A stretch of DNA of 5,796 nucleotides from JAUVYV01 sp964585535 (GTDB lineage: Bacteria > Planctomycetota > Phycisphaerae > Sedimentisphaerales > Anaerobacaceae): positions 1 through 5,796 of the forward strand of contig CAZPDW010000126.1 in assembly GCA_964585535.1 (NCBI GenBank), in the 5' to 3' direction. Under the pieces are notes generated by a model. It was not told the origin of the DNA. It worked only from the letters and a program-made list of their open reading frames with translations, and did no database searches. Position numbers and translations under genes: made by a program. Every line of letters starts with the position of its first letter. The first letter of the stretch is position 1. Shown here piece after piece: positions 1 to 5,699 of the stretch.

Positions 1-227
1 TCGAACCACCAACTGTGCCCGTGCCATCGCATATTTGCACCGTTGAAGTAGTCGTCCGTATTTGGGCTGTGCGACTTAAGGCCGTCGCAGGTGACAACGG
101 TATTTGTGCCGTCGGAGTTTTCAGTCCAGGTGGTGGTGCGAAGCCACGGCTCGACGGCTGTTCGGTTCGGATAGCGGGCGATGTCGATATGGTTGCCGTC
201 AGTGGTAAGATAGCCGATGTTTTGCAA
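1..227 (-). CDS. Partial beta-helix-type secreted protein segment (runs off left edge; 5' end unclear)
   Basis: Reading the minus strand with codons ending at position 3, a frame is open from the stop at 306-308 to the left edge. From about position 227 leftward it looks coding: codons are C-ending and the translation contains DGNHIDIARYPN, then WLRTTTWTENSDGTNT, then DDYFNGANMRWHGHSWWF. From memory of the family, the 'G..+ARYPN' motif followed some tens of residues later by a 'Y..GA..R...W.WW' motif resembles the region preceding the right-handed parallel beta-helix in large secreted, often multidomain proteins of Planctomycetota and Bacteroidota. The protein would continue to the left, beyond the window. 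No ATG or GTG start lies upstream in frame; the nearest candidate is TTG at 225-227, without a Shine-Dalgarno. No signal peptide is visible. It is either a 5'-truncated remnant or a gene whose true start was lost by a frameshift. The plus-strand frame over the same bases gives no recognisable protein. The family is a tentative call; coding on this strand is more secure. Confidence 0.5.
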   Translation of the reverse strand, partial: MQNIGYLTTDGNHIDIARYPNRTAVEPWLRTTTWTENSDGTNTVVTCDGLKSHSPNTDDYFNGANMRWHGHSWWF

Positions 228-328
228 ACCAAAAAGTAGTTCGCTATGGGCTGTATTGCGGTTTCGCCTGTGAAAATCGAATTGTGAAGTTGCAAGCCGG
301 CAGGTTTATTGCTAACATCACCGTTCTT

Positions 329-1570
329 ATGGCGCAAAAGGTTGATAAACACATGTTGAACAACGGTATGGTGCTGTTGGCCCAGCCGATGGATAACGTG
401 GCAACGGTGGCGTTTGATTTTATGCTGCCGGCCGGAGCCGCTCTGCTGCCGAGCGGCGCGTGCGGGGCGGCGAACGTCGCAGAAGACTGGATTTTCAGGG
501 GCGCCGGCAACAGGGACAGCAGACAGCTCGGCGATGCCCTTGACTCCCTGGGGCTTCATCGAAACAGTTCGGTCGGGACAAGCCACCTGACAATCGGTTC
601 GACGCTCGAGGCCGGCAACCTTGCAAAGGCGCTCGAGCTTTATGGTGATATTATTCTCCGGCCTCGCCTTGAGGCCGGGCAGTTCGTACCGGCCAGGCAG
701 CTTGCAACAGACACTCTCAGATCGCTCGACGACAACCCGCGACAGAAGGTAATGCTGAAATTGCGCCAGAAGTTTTTCGGCGAACCCCTGGGCCGAAGCA
801 CACTCGGCAATATCGACGAATTAGAAAAACTTTCAGCCGAACGCACAAGACAATTGGTGAAGCACTATTTTAATCTCTCGACGATGATTTTTTCAGTCGC
901 CGGTAAGTACGATTTCAATGCCCTCTGCCGGCAGATAGATGATTTGTTCGCCCCGCCGCAAACCAGCCCCTCCCCACGCGATACGCAGAACGCGGTACGC
1001 GATACGCAGACCGACAGGTACACGCATATTCACAACGAAGGAGCCCAGGTCCATATCGGCCTGATGACCGAGACGGTCAGGCCGAGCGATGAGGACTACT
1101 ACAATGCGAGGGTTGCGGTATCGGTTCTGTCGGGCGGAATGAGCGCAAGATTGTTCACGGAGGTCAGGGAAAAACGCGGGCTTTGCTACGCCGTGGGGGC
1201 ACAGTATTACGGCCTTAAAGAAATGGCGGCAATAGGATGCTATGCCGGGACAACACCCCAAAAGGCGCAGCAGACAATCGAATGTTTAATTGCAGAGTTT
1301 AATCGTTTGGCCGACGGAATCAGCGAAGAGGAAATCCAGCGGGCCAAGGTAGGTCTGAAGTCGGCGCTGATTCTGCAAAGCGAGTCCTCATCCAGCAGGG
1401 CCGGCGCAATAGGCGGCGACTACTATATTCTGGGCAGGGTTCGCAGCTTAGAAGAGATTAAGGAGAGGATTGAGGCAACGAGTGTCGATTCGGTGCTGGG
1501 GTTTTTGCGAAGAAAGAGGTTCGGTGACTTTACGGTGGTCACTATCGGGCCGAAGGAAGTGAAAATTTAG
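329..1570 (+). CDS. M16B family peptidase-like subunit lacking the zinc site (regulatory/substrate-binding partner)
   Basis: This is an insulinase/mitochondrial-processing-peptidase-like protein with two M16 halves, about 413 aa from this start and close to the usual 400-430. Residue numbers here count from an alternative GTG at 284. The N-terminal half aligns with the next gene, but where that gene has HFLEH this one reads NVAED (residues 64-68): both zinc histidines are replaced by Asn and Asp, and the third-ligand Glu is replaced (about D143). The C-terminal half keeps the conserved stretch VREKRGLCY with Arg298 and Tyr302, the pair that contacts substrate in active M16 enzymes. It is thus predicted to be catalytically dead alone and to pair with the adjacent active subunit. 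No signal peptide is seen, so a cytoplasmic location is inferred. I prefer ATG at 329 because it gives a short lead-in (MAQKVDKHMLNNG) like that of the next gene; GTG at 284 and ATG at 353 are possible, and none has a strong Shine-Dalgarno. A short in-frame DNA repeat lies in the inter-domain linker. Confidence 0.9.
   Translation: MAQKVDKHMLNNGMVLLAQPMDNVATVAFDFMLPAGAALLPSGACGAANVAEDWIFRGAGNRDSRQLGDALDSLGLHRNSSVGTSHLTIGSTLEAGNLAKALELYGDIILRPRLEAGQFVPARQLATDTLRSLDDNPRQKVMLKLRQKFFGEPLGRSTLGNIDELEKLSAERTRQLVKHYFNLSTMIFSVAGKYDFNALCRQIDDLFAPPQTSPSPRDTQNAVRDTQTDRYTHIHNEGAQVHIGLMTETVRPSDEDYYNARVAVSVLSGGMSARLFTEVREKRGLCYAVGAQYYGLKEMAAIGCYAGTTPQKAQQTIECLIAEFNRLADGISEEEIQRAKVGLKSALILQSESSSSRAGAIGGDYYILGRVRSLEEIKERIEATSVDSVLGFLRRKRFGDFTVVTIGPKEVKI
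976..1010 (+). repeat. 14-bp direct repeat, 21-bp period, inside the M16 gene linker
   Basis: The sequence acgcgatacgcaga occurs at 976-989 and again, identically, at 997-1010, separated by acgcggt, which itself resembles the start of the unit. The 21-bp period equals seven codons, so the reading frame is kept and the protein shows RDTQNAV followed by RDTQTDR (residues 232-245 counted from GTG 284). It sits after the proline-rich stretch at the junction of the two M16 halves, a region likely to tolerate insertions. The linker is not clearly longer than in the neighbouring M16 gene (about 30 against 28 residues), so substitution or local duplication is as plausible as insertion of a mobile short repeat. 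Confidence 0.75.
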
Positions 1571-1581
1571 CAGAGAAAGAT

Positions 1582-2802
1582 ATGGAATTTAAACACAAAC
1601 GGTTGGCGAACGGATTGGACATTATAGGCGAGGTGAACCACAGTGCGCAGTCGTCGGCGGTTGGGTTCTTTGTTCGGACGGGCTCGCGTGACGAGAGTAA
1701 AGAGATAAGCGGGGTATCTCATTTCTTAGAGCACATGCTTTTTAAGGGGACGGATAAGCTTAGCGCACTGGAAGTAAACGAGGCCTTCGACCGGACGGGT
1801 GCGCAGTTCAATGCGTTTACGAGCGAGGAGAATACGGTTTTTTATGCGGCTGTTCTGCCGGAGTATTTAGAGGAGGTGACGGGGCTGTGGGCGGAGCTGA
1901 TGAGGCCGGCGCTTAGAGACGATGACTTCAATATCGAGAAGAACGTAATCAAGGAAGAGATTGCGATGTATAAAGACCTGCCGCAATTTGACGTAATGGA
2001 CAGGTGCAGGGCGCTCTATTTTGACGGACATCCCTGCGGCAACAGTGTCCTGGGCACGGAAGAAAGTATTGACGCGATGGGCGCAGAGCAGATGCGCCGG
2101 TATTTTGCGAGCCGGTATGCACCGAATAATATAACCGCTGCCTTTGCCGGAAACTTCGACTTCCGGCAGGTCTGCTCTTTAGTCGAGCGGCGCTGCGGCG
2201 ACTGGCTCAGCAAGGATGTGACAAGAACCCTGTCGCAGCACCCCGGCTGCCAAAAAAAGCAGCGGCTCGAAAAGCCGAACCTCTCAAGAGAGCATATATG
2301 CCTGATAAGCCCCGCGGTATCGGCGCAGAACGACAGAAGATTTGCGGCCTCGCTGTTGGCCGTTATTGCCGGCGACGACGTGGGGTCGCGATTTTTCTGG
2401 CAGCTTGTGGACAAAGCTATTGCCGAAACGGCGTCAATGCAGTACTCGCCGATGGACGGAACCGGGGCTTTTTTCAGCTATATCCGCTGCGGCCTGGAGA
2501 ACGTCGGTAAAACGCTCGACATAGTAAGGGCTGTCTTCGCAGACCTCGCAAAAAACGGCGTCTCGAAGAACGAGCTGACAAAGGCGAAGAACAAGGCGCT
2601 GAGCGCGTTGGTCATCAAGAACGAGCTGCCGATGGGCCGATTGGGCGATTTGGGCTCTAACTGGGTTTATCTGAAAACGTATCGGCAAATCGAAGAGGAC
2701 GTCAATGCGATAAAGACCGTCACCGTCGATGACGTCAATTCGCTCATAAACGAGTATGACCTGAGAAACTTTACCTGGTTTTCGATAGGGCCCGGCTCGT
2801 AA
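1582..2802 (+). CDS. M16B family zinc metallopeptidase, catalytic subunit
   Basis: This is a 406-aa insulinase-family peptidase of processing-peptidase size. The inverted zinc motif HFLEH is intact (His47, Glu50, His51), followed by MLFKGT, and the third ligand lies in EKNVIKEEI, best placed at Glu126, 75 residues after His51, as the family expects. In the C-terminal half the usual R..GL.Y element is absent: the matching stretch reads VDKAIAETASMQY, with Ala279 and Thr283 where Arg and Tyr are expected. The preceding gene retains that pair, so the two proteins should complete one active site between them. Family knowledge: such pairs cut short peptides or unfolded segments inside a closed chamber; the substrate here is unknown. 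No signal peptide is visible. The gene starts 11 bp after the upstream stop, behind a weak purine-rich site (AGAGAAAG), consistent with an operon and translational coupling. The ATG at 1582 is secure because it directly precedes the first conserved strand. Confidence 0.95.
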   Translation: MEFKHKRLANGLDIIGEVNHSAQSSAVGFFVRTGSRDESKEISGVSHFLEHMLFKGTDKLSALEVNEAFDRTGAQFNAFTSEENTVFYAAVLPEYLEEVTGLWAELMRPALRDDDFNIEKNVIKEEIAMYKDLPQFDVMDRCRALYFDGHPCGNSVLGTEESIDAMGAEQMRRYFASRYAPNNITAAFAGNFDFRQVCSLVERRCGDWLSKDVTRTLSQHPGCQKKQRLEKPNLSREHICLISPAVSAQNDRRFAASLLAVIAGDDVGSRFFWQLVDKAIAETASMQYSPMDGTGAFFSYIRCGLENVGKTLDIVRAVFADLAKNGVSKNELTKAKNKALSALVIKNELPMGRLGDLGSNWVYLKTYRQIEEDVNAIKTVTVDDVNSLINEYDLRNFTWFSIGPGS

Positions 2803-2806
2803 GGAG
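2801..2806 (+). promoter_or_regulatory. Shine-Dalgarno for the URO-D-family gene (decides GTG start)
   Basis: AAGGAG overlaps the stop codon of the M16 catalytic subunit (TAA at 2800-2802) and lies 5 nt before the GTG at 2812. This is the best ribosome binding site among the plus-strand genes. It supports the GTG start over any downstream ATG and suggests terminating ribosomes can reinitiate, coupling the two genes. Confidence 0.8.
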
Positions 2807-2811
2807 AGCAA

Positions 2812-4023
2812 GTGACGTCGCGCCAGCGAGTATTGTCGGCAATGCAGCATCGCCAGGGCGACCGCGTGCCAATCGATTTCTCAGCCCATCGCTCGAGCGG
2901 CATTGCAGCAATTGCATATCCGAAGCTGCGCAGTTATCTCGGGCTTGAACCGAAGCCCGTGCGTGTCTATGACGTTGTTCAGCAGTTGGCGATTGTGGAT
3001 GAGGATGTTCTCGAGCGATTCGGGGTCGATACTATCGAACTGGGACGGGGCTTTGCATTAGATGAGCAGAGCTGGAAACCGTGGGTGCTGCCGGACGGCA
3101 CCGAGTGTCTGATTCCGGCCTGGACTCCTATCGAGAGGGACAATGGCAGGTGGGTAATCAAATCGAAGAACGGGCGAGTCATCGGGCAGATGCCGGATGG
3201 AACGCTGTACTTTGAAACTGCGTACTGGCCCTTCCAAAACGGCGGCGACCCCGCTCGGCTCGATGACGTACCGGCAGGTATGTGGGCGCTGGCGCAGTGC
3301 CCGCCGGGCCCTGTTACCGACGAGCAGTTGGCGGCAGGCGCAAAGCGACTGCGACAGAAAACCGACCGGGCAATCATAGGACTTTTCGGCGGCAGCCTCT
3401 TTCAGGCCGGCCATGGTTTGTATCGAGATGATAACTGGATGATGATGTTAGCGGCTGAGCCGCACCGAGCGCATCATTTTCTTGATATGGTGATGCAAAA
3501 ACATCTGGCCAACCTCGAAAAGTTTCTTGGACTCGTCGGTAACTATATCGACATCATTCATTTCGTTGATGACCTCGGAATGCAGACGGGGCCGGTAATG
3601 TCACCGGCGATGTACCGCGAGTTTTTCAAGCCGCGGCACACAGCGCTCTTCTCTCGGGCAAAGCAGCTTTGCAATGTGAAGGTGATGCTGCACTGCTGTG
3701 GCGGCTTGCGCGAGCTTATGGGCGATTTGATTGAGGCCGGTGTCGATGCGGTTAATCCCGTGCAGATAAACTGCCGCGGTATGGATGCGGCGGAGCTGAA
3801 ATGCGAGTTCGGCAGAGATATTACGTTCTGGGGAGGCGGCTGCGATACAGGAGAGGTCCTGCCGGACGGCTCGCTGGCCGACATCGCAGAGCACGTGAAA
3901 AAACAAGTGGCGATACTGGCGCCCGGAGGCGGCTTCGTCTTTCAACAGGTCCACAATATTATGGCGAACGTACCCCCCGAAAATATCGTCGCTATGTTTG
4001 ACGCCGTAAACCCAATGCCTTAA
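2812..4023 (+). CDS. Uroporphyrinogen decarboxylase (URO-D) superfamily protein, probable corrinoid/cobalamin methyltransferase-like
   Basis: This 403-aa protein has the URO-D fold pattern. The N-terminus opens with TSRQRVLSAMQHRQGDRVP, the usual opening of MtaA/CmuA-like members. The hallmark of true HemE (a WLMRQAGRY-type segment with the substrate arginine) is missing, so haem synthesis is unlikely. Further motifs are DDLGMQTGPVMSP (253-265), HCCGGLREL (294-302, the H-x-C zinc element of the methyltransferase branch), GVDAVNPVQ (310-318), GGGCDTGEVL (341-350) and PGGGFVFQQVHNI (371-383). In MtaA/MtbA the third zinc Cys lies in a late PGC-like turn; here that turn is PGGG, while Cys344 occurs earlier, so the metal site may be rearranged. 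Likely role: cytoplasmic methyl transfer from a methylated corrinoid protein or a related C1 reaction; the substrate is unknown and no corrinoid protein gene is in the window. It follows the M16 pair by 9 bp with a strong Shine-Dalgarno, so it is probably the last gene of that operon. Confidence 0.9.
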   Translation: MTSRQRVLSAMQHRQGDRVPIDFSAHRSSGIAAIAYPKLRSYLGLEPKPVRVYDVVQQLAIVDEDVLERFGVDTIELGRGFALDEQSWKPWVLPDGTECLIPAWTPIERDNGRWVIKSKNGRVIGQMPDGTLYFETAYWPFQNGGDPARLDDVPAGMWALAQCPPGPVTDEQLAAGAKRLRQKTDRAIIGLFGGSLFQAGHGLYRDDNWMMMLAAEPHRAHHFLDMVMQKHLANLEKFLGLVGNYIDIIHFVDDLGMQTGPVMSPAMYREFFKPRHTALFSRAKQLCNVKVMLHCCGGLRELMGDLIEAGVDAVNPVQINCRGMDAAELKCEFGRDITFWGGGCDTGEVLPDGSLADIAEHVKKQVAILAPGGGFVFQQVHNIMANVPPENIVAMFDAVNPMP

Positions 4024-4035
4024 AAAAACCTGCCG

Positions 4036-5430
4036 TTATTTACCCAACCTGACAATCCGCAGGGCGATGTCCTTCTCAAATTTGGGGCCGGTGAGCTTGA
4101 GCTCACCTGCGTCGTGGTCGATTTGTTCGGATTTGTCGATTCGGCCTGTCTTGGTGTTAAGCCATTCGGCCTTGTACTTACCCGCCGGGATGTCGAGATA
4201 AAGCATCATTTCGCCGAAGCCGCACGCGTAGATGGCGTAAGCGTTCGGCACCTCGGCCAGGCAGTAGGCCGTGCCGCTGAGTGTGTGGACGCCTTTGAGA
4301 ACCGAGTTGGCGGGCTCCATTTTGACAAAGTCGAAGGAGTAGATGAAATCGTGGAGAATTTTGAGCTGTTTTCGCAACGCAGCGCTCCCGCCGCCCGGGC
4401 TGCGTCCGGCGTAATCAAATGAGCCGTCCTCGTGACCTGCGGCGAAGGAGTAGTCGAGATTATTGAACAGCCCGCCGCCTGCAAGAATAAATTGCCAGGC
4501 CTGGATGCGGTAGGTGGCGTCATCGCTGCCTGCAAAGCCGGTCTCGTTGAAGCCGATGACCTTGTCGAGGTGGTAGTTCACGGCCACGGCGGTCGGCGGA
4601 CAGGCATAGTGAAAGTTGAAAATCGACACCGCAGGGTGCGCCTCGGTGACGGTTCGATAGCCGTTGCAGATATTGAGCGAGATGAGGTGTCTGTTGGGCA
4701 GAGACTTTTCGGTATCCACTATTGTTTCGACGATGTGGTTCTGCCAGGCCGTCTCGACGTTGTGCACCCACGGCTCGTTGCATATTTCGTAATAGATGTT
4801 GTCGAAGCCGTTTAACTCGGTGACGATTTTACGTGTGAACTGTGTGTGAATCCTGACGATGTCGCTATTGGCCATTTTATAGACATCGGTAAAGGGGACA
4901 TTGCCCACGCCGTTGATGTTGTTTTGAAAGTACAACGGCGAAAATTTCCACAGAGCCTCATTGTAATAGGGACAGAACAGGTTGATTTCGATAACTATCC
5001 CGCGATTACCCGCCTGGGTGCAGAAGTCCTTGAGACGCTCGAAAAATTTGTCGTTCCATTTGGATAAATCGAATTTATTGAGCCGGTCGAAGCCCCCGGG
5101 CGCATCGGACCGCCGCCAGGCGCAGATGAAGCTCTTCACCTCCGGTGCGAGGTCATTGTTTCTTATTCCGAATGAACCGGGGATCTCGCGATATGGCCCT
5201 ACGAAAAGCCGGGTGTGATTGAGCGAATCCGCAACGAGGGTGTCGAGGTATTTTACGTAGTCGAAATCGAGATTGATGACCGCCCCGTAGTGCTCGCCGG
5301 ATGTAATCAGCACGGTCGGTTTCCCGCGAAAGATAAAGTAGTGCGGATTATCGGGGTGCAGGGCGAAGGGCTGGGTCTCGGCGTTGAGCAGCGATGCACA
5401 GAGCAACAAGAAAATTAGTGGACTTTTCAT
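4036..5430 (-). CDS. Secreted glycoside hydrolase, clan GH-A (GH5-like TIM barrel) with C-terminal beta-sandwich-like domain
   Basis: This is a 464-aa exported protein. Residues 1-17 form a signal peptide (Lys2, a hydrophobic core, likely cleavage after LLNA); Cys11 does not fit a lipobox. Residues about 25-370 look like an (alpha/beta)8 barrel: early strand TRLFVGPYRE (73-82), GIVIEINLF (144-152), then YYEICNEPW (213-221) with Glu219 as acid/base after strand 4, FNFHY (271-275) with His274, and GFNETGF (293-299) with Glu296 as nucleophile after strand 7. The Asn-Glu pair and the 77-residue spacing fit a retaining clan GH-A enzyme. Residues about 380-464 form a short all-beta tail containing GKYKAEWLNTKTGR and ending LRIV, which resembles the putative collagen-binding-type domain (PF12904) attached to DUF4038/GH140-like hydrolases. 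The exact family and glycan substrate are not recognised. Start ATG at 5430 has AAAGGA 7 nt upstream. It is convergent with the URO-D gene and has its own promoter. Confidence 0.88.
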   Translation of the reverse strand: MKSPLIFLLLCASLLNAETQPFALHPDNPHYFIFRGKPTVLITSGEHYGAVINLDFDYVKYLDTLVADSLNHTRLFVGPYREIPGSFGIRNNDLAPEVKSFICAWRRSDAPGGFDRLNKFDLSKWNDKFFERLKDFCTQAGNRGIVIEINLFCPYYNEALWKFSPLYFQNNINGVGNVPFTDVYKMANSDIVRIHTQFTRKIVTELNGFDNIYYEICNEPWVHNVETAWQNHIVETIVDTEKSLPNRHLISLNICNGYRTVTEAHPAVSIFNFHYACPPTAVAVNYHLDKVIGFNETGFAGSDDATYRIQAWQFILAGGGLFNNLDYSFAAGHEDGSFDYAGRSPGGGSAALRKQLKILHDFIYSFDFVKMEPANSVLKGVHTLSGTAYCLAEVPNAYAIYACGFGEMMLYLDIPAGKYKAEWLNTKTGRIDKSEQIDHDAGELKLTGPKFEKDIALRIVRLGK

Positions 5431-5437
5431 TGTCTTT

Positions 5438-5443
5438 TCCTTT
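5438..5443 (-). promoter_or_regulatory. Ribosome binding site of the glycoside hydrolase gene
   Basis: Minus-strand AAAGGA, within a longer AAGGAAAGG purine stretch, lies 7 nt before the ATG at 5430. It supports that start, which also gives a clean signal peptide. Confidence 0.7.
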
Positions 5444-5500
5444 CCTTACTGCGAAAATTTTAACCTGAACCGCAACACATCTTCCTGTGCCAGAAAACCT

Positions 5501-5517
5501 CTGCCGGTGTCCGACAG
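5501..5517 (-). other. Leader hairpin upstream of the glycoside hydrolase gene
   Basis: In the predicted transcript, CUGUCGG and CCGGCAG can pair over seven positions (one G-U) around an ACA loop. The hairpin lies about 14 nt after the predicted transcription start and is followed by AGGUUUUCUGG, so the U-run is short and interrupted. It could stabilise the 5' end or act as a weak attenuator; function is not shown. Confidence 0.35.
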
Positions 5518-5537
5518 TTCAAACATTTACGTGGACG

Positions 5538-5566
5538 ATTATTTAACAACTTCTCAACTTTGTCAA
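5538..5566 (-). promoter_or_regulatory. Sigma-70-type promoter for the glycoside hydrolase
   Basis: Reading the minus strand, TTGACA (plus positions 5561-5566, a perfect -35 box) is followed after exactly 17 bp by AATAAT (5538-5543, five of six matches to TATAAT). Transcription should begin near 5531, giving a leader of about 100 nt before the ATG at 5430. The orientation and the absence of any other gene between make the hydrolase the obvious target. Confidence 0.7.
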
Positions 5567-5567
5567 G

Positions 5568-5580
5568 CAGCCATTGGCTG
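5568..5580 (-). promoter_or_regulatory. 13-bp palindrome abutting the -35 box: possible operator
   Basis: CAGCCAATGGCTG on the minus strand is a perfect 6+1+6 inverted repeat, ending one base upstream of the TTGACA box. Such a position suits a dimeric regulator acting on the promoter. There is no regulator gene in the window and I see no second perfect copy, so the role is inferred from symmetry and position only. Confidence 0.4.
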
Positions 5581-5678
5581 ACTTGATGGAAATCCGTACC
5601 CTTGTTGCGACCAGGCAGCTCTGCAATGGGCATTCTTTTTTACTTTCCAAAGCTTACCGCTACTGCTGCGATAAACTC

Positions 5679-5699
5679 CAGCCCGCCAGAGGCGGGCTG
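5679..5699. repeat. GC-rich extragenic palindrome (9-bp stem, 3-nt loop)
   Basis: CAGCCCGCC and GGCGGGCTG form a perfect 9-bp stem around AGA. Flanks are A/T-rich (ATAAACTC before, ATAAAAATAG after), but neither strand has a run of Ts directly after the stem, so it is a poor intrinsic terminator. Short palindromes with a CCCGCC/GGCGGG core are, from memory, frequent between genes in many environmental bacterial genomes, so this is probably one copy of a dispersed extragenic repeat. It could also block transcription from either side. Confidence 0.65.

Noticed and set aside
15..239. 74-codon plus-strand open frame
   Set aside because: It is the antisense of the better-supported minus-strand beta-helix-like frame; the translation has no recognisable motif and there is no ribosome binding site.
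290..318. Promoter-like boxes TTGCAA and TAACAT upstream of the M16 operon
   Set aside because: Only four of six matches at each box, and they overlap a possible alternative start region; too weak to list as a feature.
893..1261. 122-codon minus-strand frame within the first M16 gene
   Set aside because: The plus-strand M16 frame is clearly real over the same bases; the arginine/isoleucine-rich part is just the repeat read backward.
2812..4023. Annotation of the URO-D gene as hemE
   Set aside because: The HemE substrate-binding arginine segment is absent, and the H-x-C motif points to the methyltransferase-like branch.
4090..4107. Perfect 8-bp inverted repeat GGTGAGCT-TG-AGCTCACC
   Set aside because: It lies within the hydrolase C-terminal coding region, is not followed by a T-run and is explained by codons for a GELKLT segment; a chance structure is most likely.
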